19,018 nucleotides of DNA from NCBI GenBank assembly GCA_039934475.1, contig JBDTMC010000106.1:1-19018 (forward strand). Reading direction: 5' to 3'. Position numbers and translations under genes: made by a program. Under the pieces are notes generated by a model, which did not search any database, had not been told where the DNA came from, and saw nothing but the letters and a program-made list of their open reading frames with translations. This DNA comes from JBDTMC01 sp039934475. Lineage in GTDB: Bacteria > Acidobacteriota > Terriglobia > Bryobacterales > Bryobacteraceae. Positions 6,202 to 14,998 of the stretch are shown here, one piece after another. Position 1 is the first letter of the stretch. Each line of letters begins with the position of its first letter.

Positions 6202-8196
6202 CTACTTCTGGGCCGCCGGTGCGATTGCCAGCCCGCCCTTATCGCTTTGAACGGCAACGGAAGTGACGCCGCCGCCGGCCGTCGCCTGAAATGTGAACTT
6301 GTTGCCGCTGCCGAAGGTCGCGAATCCGAGCGAGGCTTTGGTCGCCGCGTTGAACACTTGCAGCTTCGCCGTGAGATCGGTGGCAGTGCCTTCGATCTTC
6401 AGCCCGCCGGATCGAACGACATACTGCGCCAGTGTGATCACCACCGAGTCCGTGCCCTTCAGATCCGTAAAGACGGCACTCTTGCTGACGCCCTGGTACG
6501 ACGCAGTGATGGTGACCGGGGTAACCGCGTCCACGTGCATGGCGCTCACAACAAACCCGCCGTTGTCGAAACCCGGACCGATCGGAACGGTGGCGGGCAC
6601 GCTGACGGCTGCGGGGTTGGAACTGGTCAACGTCACTACGACGCCATCGGAAACGGGTCCGCTCATGTTGACGAATCCAGACGCCACGCTGGAGGGGAAC
6701 ATGCCCAAAATGCTCGATGGAGCGAACGAAATCGATGTCAGCGTAAAGGGCGGAACCACAGTGAGCTTCATGGCGACCGCACTCCCTTTCCAGGATGCCG
6801 AAATCGTGACCGGAGTCCCGACGGCCACCGCAGACGTGCTCACAGTGAATGGCGCGGTGCTGGAGCCGGCCGGAATGGTCACCGTTGGACCGTCCGGTAG
6901 AAAGGCAGCGGCGTTGTCACTGGATAGAGCCACGACAGCGCCACCCGCCGGCGCCGGACCGCCCAGGGAAACCGTCGCCGCAAGCGATGTGCCACCGACC
7001 GTCGAGATAGCGCCCAAGGTAAGTTGAGCGAGCAGCGGCGGATTGCCGCCCGTGTTGCGTGCGACACTAACCACGTTGTTGGCCGCAAAGATGAGGTCCA
7101 GAGCGCCGTGATGGCCAAGATCGGCGGCCACGAAGCAGGCGCGGCAGGAGACCGCGAAGCCGCCAGTGGGGGGCGGGAAAGCACCGGGGATACCAGAAAG
7201 CTCGGTAAAGGTGCCATCGCCGTTTCCGGGAACCACGGCCGACGGCGCTGCCAGATCCACCTTGCCATCGTGGTTGAAATCGATCGCCAACGGATTAGCG
7301 CCTTCGAGGAAACCAAAGGTGTTGAATTGAGAAGCCTGTGGGACGAACGTGCCGTCTCCTACGGCGATGGCAATCAGAACATTGTCTTTCAGTTGATTGC
7401 GAGGTGCGTAACTGGAGTAAGTGATGAGGTCGCGCTTACCGTCGCCGTTCAAGTCCGCCAGGATCGCGGTGAGTGCTCCCGGTACCGCCGCGACGGGATT
7501 CTGCTGGCCGTCGAAGAACGTTCCATCACCGTTTCCCATTTTGATGTAGGAAACCATCGTGGTTTGGGTGGAACTTCCGAAGACGTACAGATCCTGTTTA
7601 CCGTCGCCGTTCAGATCCGCGACCAGAACCTTGGATCCAGGAGTTTGGAAGCCGCGAGTAAAGGTACCGTTGCCGTTACCGAGCAGCAAGACGATGTTGG
7701 TCTGAAGCAGATTGTTCGCAATGATCGATTCATCCACTGCCAGGTCCAACTTACCGTCTTTATTGAAATCCCCGACAACCAGCTGCGTGATACTCGTGAC
7801 AGGAGTGTCGATGGCCGCCTGAAACGTGCCATCGCCATTGCCCAGGAGAACACTGAACGTTGAGTCGCCCTTGGCAACAGCGATATCGAGCTTCCGATCG
7901 TTGTTGAAGTCACCCACCGCCACGTAGGTGTAGCTGGGATGGTTTGGACCAAGATCGATTAGTTCACGGGCCGGCTGAAACGTAGCGTCGGCGTTCCGCA
8001 GCAGGAGGCTGACACCCTGGAATCCGTTGGCTGTCACAATGTCGGTCAGTCCGTCCCGATTGAAGTCGCCCACGGCAACCATGGCCGCGTTGGGGACCGG
8101 ATAGGTCACCGGAGTGAGAAAGGTTGGAACCGGTTGTCCGGCGGCGGAAACAACGGTCGCGAGCAGTGCGGCGATTAGAGTTGCGTAGAGGCGCAT
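6202..8196 (-). CDS. Secreted FG-GAP/VCBS repeat protein with Ig-like domains
   Basis: The 664-residue product begins with a Sec signal peptide (MRLYATLIAALLATVVSAAG). Residues about 40-380 hold seven FG-GAP/VCBS-type repeats, each with a Ca-binding-like D-x-N-x-D-G-x-x-D loop: DFNRDGLTD, DFNNDRKLD, DFNKDGKLD, DLNGDGKQD, DLNGDGKRD, DFNHDGKVD and a decayed DLGHHGALD. Together they would form a seven-bladed beta-propeller. The rest holds two Ig-like beta-sandwich segments (LTLGAISTVGGTS... and FTLTSISFAPSSI...) and a short C-terminal domain. Such proteins are common in Acidobacteriota and thought to act in surface adhesion or binding; no enzymatic motif is seen. The start ATG at 8196 follows GGCAGG about ten bases upstream. 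It lies 41 bases downstream of the permease, so co-transcription is possible though functional linkage is doubtful. Confidence 0.88.
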   Translation of the reverse strand: MRLYATLIAALLATVVSAAGQPVPTFLTPVTYPVPNAAMVAVGDFNRDGLTDIVTANGFQGVSLLLRNADATFQPARELIDLGPNHPSYTYVAVGDFNNDRKLDIAVAKGDSTFSVLLGNGDGTFQAAIDTPVTSITQLVVGDFNKDGKLDLAVDESIIANNLLQTNIVLLLGNGNGTFTRGFQTPGSKVLVADLNGDGKQDLYVFGSSTQTTMVSYIKMGNGDGTFFDGQQNPVAAVPGALTAILADLNGDGKRDLITYSSYAPRNQLKDNVLIAIAVGDGTFVPQASQFNTFGFLEGANPLAIDFNHDGKVDLAAPSAVVPGNGDGTFTELSGIPGAFPPPTGGFAVSCRACFVAADLGHHGALDLIFAANNVVSVARNTGGNPPLLAQLTLGAISTVGGTSLAATVSLGGPAPAGGAVVALSSDNAAAFLPDGPTVTIPAGSSTAPFTVSTSAVAVGTPVTISASWKGSAVAMKLTVVPPFTLTSISFAPSSILGMFPSSVASGFVNMSGPVSDGVVVTLTSSNPAAVSVPATVPIGPGFDNGGFVVSAMHVDAVTPVTITASYQGVSKSAVFTDLKGTDSVVITLAQYVVRSGGLKIEGTATDLTAKLQVFNAATKASLGFATFGSGNKFTFQATAGGGVTSVAVQSDKGGLAIAPAAQK

Positions 8197-8237
8197 ACCG
8201 GCTAAGACCTGCCGCCGGCGCCTTATGGAACAGAAAA

Positions 8238-9770
8238 CTACGCCGGTGTCTTCAGCGAACGTTTGAACGCCACGTAGACCGGCAGACCCAGCAGCACAAT
8301 CACTACACCGGGAATCGTGGTCGCCGGGCGGTAGACGAACAGCATCACCAGAATCACCAACGCCCCTATGATGTAGAGCGCGGGAATCAGCGGGTAGCCG
8401 AAGGCGCGATATGGCCGCTCAGCCTGAGGCCGTGAGCGGCGCAGGACAAACACGCCGGCAATCGTCAGGATGTAGAAGATCAACGCCGCGGACACGATGT
8501 AGTCGAGCAGGTTGCTGTAGAGGTTTCCAAACTTGGAAGTTGCGGGATCGTAAGTACGGGCCAGCACCAACACCACCGCCCAGGCAGCTTGCATCATCAG
8601 TGCCGCACCGGGCACATGCGCCTTATTCAACTTGGCCGCGCCTCGGAAAAACAGGCCATCGCAAGCCATCGCATAGTAGGCCCTCGCGCCGGAGAGCGTC
8701 ATCCCATTGACGCATCCAAAGGCGGAAACCATGATAACCACGGCCATGATCTGCCCCCCGGCTCCGGGGAAGATGGCTTCCAGCATAGCGCCGGCAACGC
8801 GATCGGACCGTGCATTCTGCACCTGATCGAAAGGCAGGACGGCAAGGTAAGAAGCGTTCGCCAGGATGTAGAGGCCCATCACGATTAAGGTCCCGAACGC
8901 CAGCGAAAGTGGCACATTGCGGCGCGGGTCCCGCACTTCGCCCGCAGTGAACGTGATGTTGTTCCAGGCATCCGCAGAGAACAATGAGCCGGTTTGCGCG
9001 ACGCAAAGAGCCACTAGAAGGCCGAGCATGGTTTCGGGCGTCAGGCCTGGCGCCGCGGGCACAAACCCTCTCGGCGTCCACAGGTTGCCAAAGTTCGAGT
9101 GGAGGGCGGTGGAATTCCAGGCAAAGATGCCCAGAACCACCACGGCCACCAGCGCACCGATCTTCGCACATGTGAATACGTTTTGAACCTTCTTGCCGTA
9201 GTGGAGTCCACGCGTGTTGGCCCAGGCGAGGAACAGGATGAGAAGGGTGGCCACCAGTTGCGCAGTGGAAAGCGAGAGGGCGTAGCCGGAAGTGAGATGG
9301 ATTGGGGCAATCAGGTAGTGGTCTTCGGCAATCACCGGCCACAGGATCCCAAGGTAACGCGCGAAGCCGATACCCACGGCGGCAATGGTGCCGGTTTGAA
9401 TCACCAGAAACAATGTCCAGCCGTAGAGGAAACCCCACAGCGGTGAAAACGCTTCCCGAAGATAAACGTACTGGCCACCGGCGCGTGGCATCATGGCGGC
9501 CAACTCGCCATAGGAGAGCGCGGCCATCATGGTAAGCAGCGCGGTGATGACCCAGGAAACCAGCAGCCAGCCGGGGCTTCCCACGCCACGGCTCATCTCC
9601 GCAGATACGATGAAAATGCCCGAGCCAATCATCGAACCGGCAACAAGCATGGTGGAGTCAAACAGGCCCAGCCCGCGCGTGAATTGATTTTTAGTTTGAT
9701 CGTCCAAAGAGTGATCGCAGTGTAGCGCAACGGGAGTGGGCACCGGATCAAAAGAAATCATGACGCCCAT
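8238..9770 (-). CDS. APC-family amino acid/polyamine permease
   Basis: The product is about 510 residues with around 12 membrane helices. The first helix carries the APC signature AGSMIGSGIFIVSAEM (residues 44-59), and the second to third region has GELAAMMPRAGGQYVYLREAF, the conserved LAAxxPRxGGxYxYLrea block of the superfamily. The closest style is the LAT-like/SteT or general amino-acid permease group. The substrate is not readable. Because it is divergent from the spermidine dehydrogenase operon (about 70 bases apart), uptake of a polyamine, GABA or a related amine is a reasonable inference. ATG at 9770 is used; ATG at 9761 and TTG at 9776 are equally open, and no clear Shine-Dalgarno precedes any of them. 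The cytoplasmic N-terminus before helix 1 is about 35 residues long. Confidence 0.9.
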   Translation of the reverse strand: MGVMISFDPVPTPVALHCDHSLDDQTKNQFTRGLGLFDSTMLVAGSMIGSGIFIVSAEMSRGVGSPGWLLVSWVITALLTMMAALSYGELAAMMPRAGGQYVYLREAFSPLWGFLYGWTLFLVIQTGTIAAVGIGFARYLGILWPVIAEDHYLIAPIHLTSGYALSLSTAQLVATLLILFLAWANTRGLHYGKKVQNVFTCAKIGALVAVVVLGIFAWNSTALHSNFGNLWTPRGFVPAAPGLTPETMLGLLVALCVAQTGSLFSADAWNNITFTAGEVRDPRRNVPLSLAFGTLIVMGLYILANASYLAVLPFDQVQNARSDRVAGAMLEAIFPGAGGQIMAVVIMVSAFGCVNGMTLSGARAYYAMACDGLFFRGAAKLNKAHVPGAALMMQAAWAVVLVLARTYDPATSKFGNLYSNLLDYIVSAALIFYILTIAGVFVLRRSRPQAERPYRAFGYPLIPALYIIGALVILVMLFVYRPATTIPGVVIVLLGLPVYVAFKRSLKTPA

Positions 9771-9838
9771 AAACAAGGTTTGTTGAAGTGTTTTCTCACT
9801 TGCGGTACCCTCCGATAATCGCGGGAGAGTAGCGCCAG

Positions 9839-11707
9839 ATGAGATCTCTATCGGATCGGGAACTGGGAATGGACCGCGGGATTGCGCGCCGTGACTTTCT
9901 CAATGGCGTCGCCGTCGGTATGGCCGGCGCGGCAGGGTTGGCCGCAAACGCGCAGACGCCGCCTTCTGACGATGCCGATTATCCCGCCAGACGCGCCGGT
10001 CTGCGCGGTGAGTACCCGGAAGCCATCTCAGAATTCGATCGGATACGGCAAGGCGCGTACGCAAGTTTTCCCGTCCCCGATGACGAGATCGTCGAAGAGT
10101 ATGACCTCGTCATTGTGGGCGGCGGCATCTCCGGCTTATCGGCAGCCTACTTCTGGCGAACCGCGCTGGGAGACGATCAGAGAGTCCTCATCCTCGACAA
10201 CCTTGACGACTTCGGCGGCCACGCCAAGCGAAACGAATTCCCCTATCAGGGCAAAACCTACATCGGGTTCGGCGGCACCATGGGCATCGCCACGCCCTAC
10301 CCTTACAGCTATGCCGCCAGGCAACTGGTGAAGGACTTGGGGATTGAGGTGGAACGCAACGCGGAGTTCCTGAACCGCGATCTGGAAACGAAGTACGGCT
10401 TGGGTCTGGGCACGTTCTTTGACAGGGAACACTTTCTGGAAGACAAGCTGGTGACGGGCAATCCACGGCAGCGGAGTTTCTTCGAGAAAGTCCCCCTGCC
10501 CGACGCCGCGCGAAAAGACCTCATCCGCATCCACGGCAAGAACCCCGACTACATGGCGGGGATGACCGAGGAACAGAAGCTCGCCAAGCTGGCCAAAATC
10601 AGTTATCAGGATTACCTGCTGCGGTTCGCTAAGATGACTCCGGACGCAGTGCCCTTTTTCCTCGGCAGTGGCGGACGGAACAACAAGAGGGTGGACACGA
10701 CACCGGCGCTGGAAGCCGCGCACCACGGGGCGGCGGGCTTCAATGGACTGGGTATCGAGTTCGGGGAAGCGTTTAATGAAGGGTCGTACGTCTTCCACTT
10801 CCCCGACGGCAACGCCTCACTGGCCCGTCTGCTGGTGGGCAAATTGATTCCGGCCTTCGTGCCCGGCCAGCAGTCGATGAACACGATTGTTCAGGCGCCG
10901 GTCCATTACGAGAAACTCGATGAGCCCGGGTCGGCCATGCGAATCCGGCTCAGCAGCCCGGTGGTTCGCGTGCAGCACGAGGGCACCGAGGGCAAGACGG
11001 TCAAGATCGCCTACCGTAAGCAGGGCAAGACGTATGCCGTTCGGGCGCGCAACAGCATCCTCGCCTGCTTCAACTCGCTAATCCCGGCCCTGCTGCCTGA
11101 ACTGCCGCCGGCGCAGAGAGAGGCTCTGACTTACCCAGTGAAAGTGCCGATGCTCTACACCAACGTTCTGATCCGCAACTGGACCGCGTTTCAGAAACTC
11201 GGCGTGGCGCGCATCAACTGTCCGGGCATGTATCATCCCAGCGTTGCTCTTGATCCGGGCTCGACGATGGGCGGATACCGGGGCGCGGGCTCGCCAGAGG
11301 ATCCGATTCTGGTTCACATGGTGCGCAGCCCCAACAAGCCGGGGCTGCCGCGGCGCGAGCAGCACAGAGCCGGCCAGCAGGAACTGCTGTCGATGACCTT
11401 CGCCGATTTCGAGCGCAAGATCCGCGAGCAGTTCGCGCGCGTCTTAGGCCCCGCTGGCTTCGATGTGGCACGGGACATTGTCGCGATTACGGTGAACCGT
11501 TGGCCGAACGGTTATGCCTACACCTACGATACGCTGGGCGATCCCGACCTTCCGCCTGAACAGCGTCCGCACGTGCGGGGGCGGCAGCGTTTCGGCCGCG
11601 TTACCATCGCCAACAGTGACGCGGGTGCGGCAGCCTTCACGAACCAGGCGATGGATGAGGCTCACCGCGCGGTGCAGGAGCTGCTTGTGTTGAATGGGTT
11701 GACGTGA
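9839..11707 (+). CDS. Tat-exported FAD-dependent spermidine dehydrogenase-like protein
   Basis: The product resembles spermidine dehydrogenase (SpdH), which cleaves spermidine to 1,3-diaminopropane and 4-aminobutyraldehyde while reducing an electron acceptor other than oxygen. It has a twin-arginine signal (ARRDFLNGVAVG, residues 16-27), so it should work in the periplasm. The dinucleotide fold is YDLVIVGGGISGLSAAYF (88-105), followed by the acidic strand end VLILDNLDDFGGHAKRNEF (116-134), both typical of the SpdH group. A flavin-closing segment lies at the C-terminus (RVTIANSDAGAAAFTNQAMD). ATG at 9839 is preferred because family members start with a short DRELGMDR segment before the Tat motif and GGGAGAG stands ten bases upstream; ATG at 9869 is also possible. 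It leads a four-gene operon and its stop overlaps the cytochrome start. Substrate specificity is inferred from family and neighbours; other amines are possible. Confidence 0.85.
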   Translation: MRSLSDRELGMDRGIARRDFLNGVAVGMAGAAGLAANAQTPPSDDADYPARRAGLRGEYPEAISEFDRIRQGAYASFPVPDDEIVEEYDLVIVGGGISGLSAAYFWRTALGDDQRVLILDNLDDFGGHAKRNEFPYQGKTYIGFGGTMGIATPYPYSYAARQLVKDLGIEVERNAEFLNRDLETKYGLGLGTFFDREHFLEDKLVTGNPRQRSFFEKVPLPDAARKDLIRIHGKNPDYMAGMTEEQKLAKLAKISYQDYLLRFAKMTPDAVPFFLGSGGRNNKRVDTTPALEAAHHGAAGFNGLGIEFGEAFNEGSYVFHFPDGNASLARLLVGKLIPAFVPGQQSMNTIVQAPVHYEKLDEPGSAMRIRLSSPVVRVQHEGTEGKTVKIAYRKQGKTYAVRARNSILACFNSLIPALLPELPPAQREALTYPVKVPMLYTNVLIRNWTAFQKLGVARINCPGMYHPSVALDPGSTMGGYRGAGSPEDPILVHMVRSPNKPGLPRREQHRAGQQELLSMTFADFERKIREQFARVLGPAGFDVARDIVAITVNRWPNGYAYTYDTLGDPDLPPEQRPHVRGRQRFGRVTIANSDAGAAAFTNQAMDEAHRAVQELLVLNGLT

Positions 11708-12192
11708 CCGCTCTCCGTGCCATCACCGCGATGGCCTGCGTGCTGGCCGTCGCCAGCCTGTGCGCGCAGGATCCGCCGGAACAGCCACTACCCTACAGCC
11801 ACAAGACCCATGTGGCGAAGGGCCTAAAATGCGTGGATTGCCATGTCAACCCCGAGCCTGGCGACAAGATGATGTTTCCCGCTACGGCGAAGTGCATGGC
11901 GTGCCATGCAACCATCGCCAATGAAAAACCTGCGATTCGGAAACTAGCCGCTTTCGCCCAAACGAAGGAGCCGATTCCGTGGGCGCGCGTCTACGCCGTT
12001 GCGGCTGGAGTTTATTGGAGTCATCGCTCCCATTTGGAAGCGGGCATGAAATGCGAACAGTGCCACGGCGATGTGGCAGGCATGGAGCAAATGGCCAGGG
12101 TGACCAACGTCACCACCATGGCCGGCTGCGTCACCTGCCACAAGCAATATAGAGCGGGCATTGGATGTGAATTCTGTCATGAAGGGAAATGA
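11704..12192 (+). CDS. Pentaheme c-type cytochrome (c7/c3-like)
   Basis: The 162-residue product has a Sec signal peptide (to about residue 21) and five CxxCH heme-binding motifs: CVDCH (43-47), CMACH (64-68), CEQCH (117-121), CVTCH (142-146) and CEFCH (155-159). Extra histidines in YSHKTH (31-36) and YWSHRSH (104-110) are good candidates for distal ligands, giving bis-His class III-type hemes. It should be periplasmic and carry electrons. Its GTG start overlaps the TGA of the upstream dehydrogenase (GTGA), strongly implying coupled synthesis, so I infer it accepts electrons from the reduced flavoprotein. It ends one base before the next gene's ATG. No membrane anchor is visible, so a further partner must pass electrons on to the respiratory chain. 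Confidence 0.9.
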   Translation: MTALRAITAMACVLAVASLCAQDPPEQPLPYSHKTHVAKGLKCVDCHVNPEPGDKMMFPATAKCMACHATIANEKPAIRKLAAFAQTKEPIPWARVYAVAAGVYWSHRSHLEAGMKCEQCHGDVAGMEQMARVTNVTTMAGCVTCHKQYRAGIGCEFCHEGK

Positions 12193-12193
12193 A

Positions 12194-13546
12194 ATGAGCG
12201 CGACACTCGAGTCGTCGATTCGACTGGTTACCGCGGTTCCCGGGCCGCGATCGTTGAAGCTACAGGCGCGTCGTGTGGCAGCCGTGCCGCGTGGAATCGG
12301 CTCCGTGCTTCCCGTGTTTATCGAGAGTGCAAGCGGGGCGACCCTGCGCGACATCGACGGCAACCAGTATCTGGATTTCACCGGTGGCATCGGCTGCCAG
12401 AACGCCGGCCATGCCGCGCCGGAAGTTGTTGCCGCTATCCAGCAACAGGCCGCGCAGTTCCTTCACACCTGCTTCATGGTGACGCCTTACGAAGGCTATT
12501 TGGAGCTTGCGGAGACATTGAATCGCCGTACCCCAGGCGCCTTCGCGAAGAAGACTTTCCTCGTCAACAGCGGCGCCGAAGCCGTGGAGAATGCCATCAA
12601 GATCGCGCGCCACTACACCCGGCGTCAGGCCATCATCGCGTTTGAAGATGCCTTTCATGGGCGCACGCAACTGGCGCTCAGTTTAACCGGCAAAGCGCAC
12701 CCTTATAAGACGGGCTTCGGGCCGTTTGCACCGGAGATCTATCGCGCGCCCTACGCCTATTGCTACCGCTGCCCTCTCAATCTGACTCACCCGGAATGCA
12801 AGGTGGCCTGCGCGCATGAACTGGAACTGACGTTCCAGCGCCAGGTGGAAGCGGGTGCGGTGGCCGCCGTGATCTTCGAGCCCGTTCTTGGCGAAGGAGG
12901 CTTCGTCGCGCCGCCTCCCGATTGGTTTCCCGCCATTGTCGAGATCTGCAAGCAACACGGCATCCTCATCATTGCCGATGAGATTCAGACTGGCTTCTGC
13001 CGCACCGGTCCGTTGTTCGCCTGCGAGCGCTTCGGGTTAGAACCCGACATTATCGTGACCGCAAAATCGCTGGCCGGCGGACTGCCGCTGGCTGCCATCA
13101 CCGGCCGCGCCGAGATCATGGACGCGCCAGGCCCGGGCGGACTCGGCGGCACTTACGGCGGCAATCCTGTCGCCTGCGCCGCCGCCTTGGAGACCATCGA
13201 ACGAGTGGACCGTTGGAATCTACCCGCGCGCGCCGAACGCATCGGGCAGCTCTTCGAATCGCTCACGCGCGACTGGCCTTCACGATTCGCGCTGGTGGGT
13301 GACATTCGCGGCGTCGGCGCCATGCGTGCGATCGAATTGGTGAAGGATCGCTCCACCAAAGAGCCGGCCGCGGCTGAGACCAAGGCGATCCTCGCTGCTT
13401 GCCACCAGAAAGGCTTGCTCATCATCTCCGCCGGCCTTTTCGGAAATGTGATCCGCGTGCTGGTGCCTTTAGTGGCCAGCGACGCACAGATCGAGGAGGG
13501 TCTGCGCATCGTCGAAGAATGCATCGCGGCAAACGGATCAGAATAA
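12194..13546 (+). CDS. gabT: 4-aminobutyrate--2-oxoglutarate-type aminotransferase (class III, PLP)
   Basis: This class III PLP aminotransferase most likely converts GABA plus 2-oxoglutarate to succinic semialdehyde plus glutamate in the cytoplasm. Seen in the 450-residue product: NSGAEAVENAIKIAR (125-139), FEDAFHGRT (150-158), FEPVLGEGGF (228-237), the PLP Asp262 in IIADEIQTGF, and the Schiff-base Lys291 in VTAKSLAGGLPL. It also carries a cysteine cluster C190-x2-C193-x8-C202-x3-C206 around YCYRCPLNL, known from a subset of GabT-like enzymes but of unclear role. ATG at 12194 follows AAGGG by eight bases; the frame stays open further upstream inside the cytochrome gene, but that is not needed. 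Close relatives include putrescine and ornithine-type transaminases, so exact substrate is inferred from the adjacent semialdehyde dehydrogenase. Confidence 0.88.
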   Translation: MSATLESSIRLVTAVPGPRSLKLQARRVAAVPRGIGSVLPVFIESASGATLRDIDGNQYLDFTGGIGCQNAGHAAPEVVAAIQQQAAQFLHTCFMVTPYEGYLELAETLNRRTPGAFAKKTFLVNSGAEAVENAIKIARHYTRRQAIIAFEDAFHGRTQLALSLTGKAHPYKTGFGPFAPEIYRAPYAYCYRCPLNLTHPECKVACAHELELTFQRQVEAGAVAAVIFEPVLGEGGFVAPPPDWFPAIVEICKQHGILIIADEIQTGFCRTGPLFACERFGLEPDIIVTAKSLAGGLPLAAITGRAEIMDAPGPGGLGGTYGGNPVACAAALETIERVDRWNLPARAERIGQLFESLTRDWPSRFALVGDIRGVGAMRAIELVKDRSTKEPAAAETKAILAACHQKGLLIISAGLFGNVIRVLVPLVASDAQIEEGLRIVEECIAANGSE

Positions 13547-13550
13547 GAGC

Positions 13551-14912
13551 ATGATTGCTTCCGTCAATCCGTTCACGGGCGAGACGCTGAAGGTCTTCGA
13601 ACCCGCCTCCGATTCTGAGATCGAACGGCGTCTGGCTCTATCGGCCACGGTCTTTCGCGAATACCGTAAAACGCCCTTTGCCCATCGTCGCGAGAAACTC
13701 TTGCGGGCCGCCGCGCTGCTGGAGGATGAGGCTCCGCGCCTGGGCGCATTGATGACCGTCGAGATGGGCAAGACCATCGGCGCCGCCGAAGCAGAAGCCA
13801 AAAAATGCGCGTCGGCTTGCCGTTACTACGCCGACCATGGTGAACAAGCCTTGGCCGATGAACCCATCCAGACGGAAGCCTCGCGCTGCTTCATTCGCTA
13901 TCAGCCGCTCGGCCCTGTGCTCGCCATCATGCCGTGGAACTTCCCCTTCTGGCAGGTCATCCGCTTCGCGGCGCCGGCTCTGATGGCAGGCAATACCGGA
14001 ATCCTCAAGCATGCTTCGAATGTGCCTCAATGCGCTCTGGCCATCGAAGATCTGCTGCTGCGCGCCGGCTTTCCCGAAGGCGCGTTTCAAACGCTACTCA
14101 TCAGTTCGGAGAAGGTTCCGGCGATCATTGCGGATGATCGCATCGTGGCTGTGACCCTGACGGGAAGCGAGCCCGCCGGCCGCGCCGTCGCCAGTCAAGC
14201 CGGTCACGCCATCAAGAAGACGGTCCTCGAACTTGGCGGGAGCGACGCGTTTATCATCATGCCGAGCGCCGACCTTGCCGAGGCAGTGACGGCCGCCGTA
14301 AAGGCGCGCGTCATCAACGCCGGCCAGTCCTGCATTGCCGCGAAACGATTCTTCATCGCCGGCGAAATCTACGATTCCTGCGAGAAGGCCTTCGTGGAAA
14401 AGATGCGCGCGCTGAAGATCGGCGACCCGATGGACCGCTCCACTGACATCGGTCCCCTTGCCACCGAGCAGATTGTCCGTGACCTGGAGGACCAGGTGCA
14501 GCGAGCTGTGGACGCAGGGGCGAGACTACTGACCGGAGGCCGTCGCCCGAACGGGCTGCGACTCGGCTACGAACCGACGGTTCTCGCAGATGTTCCCCGC
14601 TCCTCCGACGTCTTCCACGAAGAGTTCTTCGGTCCGGTGGCGATGCTGTTTCGTGTCAAGGATACCGCCGAAGCCATCGAACTCGCCAACGACTCCCCCT
14701 TTGGCCTCGGCGCCAGCGTCTGGACGAATGAAGCCGCGGAGCAGGAGATGTTCATCGATGGAATTGAGGCCGGGCAGGTGTTCCTCAATTCCACCGTTGC
14801 CTCCGACCCTCGCGTTCCCTTCGGCGGAATCAAGCGCTCCGGTTACGGACGCGAGCTAAGCGTCGCCGGCATTCGCGAATTCGTCAACGCGAAAAGCATC
14901 TGGCAGAGGTGA
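13551..14912 (+). CDS. NAD(P)-dependent succinate-semialdehyde dehydrogenase-type ALDH
   Basis: The 453-residue aldehyde dehydrogenase has the complete catalytic set: Asn130 in MPWNFPFW, Lys153 in ILKHAS, the general base Glu227 in VLELGGSDAF, and nucleophile Cys261 in NAGQSCIAAKRF. It also has the EEFFGPV block and the C-terminal PFGGIKRSGYGRE. Length and sequence style fit the Sad/YneI and GabD1 group, which oxidises succinic semialdehyde to succinate. It starts four bases after the aminotransferase stop, so the two are co-translated, supporting the GABA to succinate route. Since no separate 4-aminobutyraldehyde dehydrogenase is present, this enzyme might also act on that aldehyde; this is speculation. 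It is the last gene of the operon. A small GACCGC/GCGGTC hairpin (14911-14929) follows directly, without a T run. Confidence 0.88.
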   Translation: MIASVNPFTGETLKVFEPASDSEIERRLALSATVFREYRKTPFAHRREKLLRAAALLEDEAPRLGALMTVEMGKTIGAAEAEAKKCASACRYYADHGEQALADEPIQTEASRCFIRYQPLGPVLAIMPWNFPFWQVIRFAAPALMAGNTGILKHASNVPQCALAIEDLLLRAGFPEGAFQTLLISSEKVPAIIADDRIVAVTLTGSEPAGRAVASQAGHAIKKTVLELGGSDAFIIMPSADLAEAVTAAVKARVINAGQSCIAAKRFFIAGEIYDSCEKAFVEKMRALKIGDPMDRSTDIGPLATEQIVRDLEDQVQRAVDAGARLLTGGRRPNGLRLGYEPTVLADVPRSSDVFHEEFFGPVAMLFRVKDTAEAIELANDSPFGLGASVWTNEAAEQEMFIDGIEAGQVFLNSTVASDPRVPFGGIKRSGYGRELSVAGIREFVNAKSIWQR

Positions 14913-14977
14913 CCGCCACGGCAGCGGTCTTGCGGCGAAGTCCCTGGAACAACGTAGTCGTAATTCTGGCACTTCGC

Positions 14978-14998
14978 AAAAAAAGCTCAAGGCTTGAA
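14978..14998 (-). terminator. Possible weak intrinsic terminator of the toxin gene
   Basis: On the minus strand the last codons and stop of the PIN gene form TCAAGCCTTGA, an inverted repeat with a very short stem, followed after GC by seven T residues. The T run is good but the stem is only four to five pairs, so termination may be inefficient. Confidence 0.3.

Noticed and set aside
6193..7863. Long plus-strand open frames opposite the FG-GAP/VCBS protein
   Set aside because: They are antisense to a gene with clear repeats and a signal peptide, and their translations lack domain features.
9777..9838. sigma70-like promoter between the permease and the dehydrogenase operon
   Set aside because: GATAAT at 9814-9819 resembles a -10 box, but TTGAAG lies 25 bases upstream, too far; only a poor TTTTCT sits at 17 bases.
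10136..10798. Minus-strand open frame of 220 codons inside the spermidine dehydrogenase-like gene
   Set aside because: Antisense to conserved flavoprotein sequence; no independent motifs or start signals.
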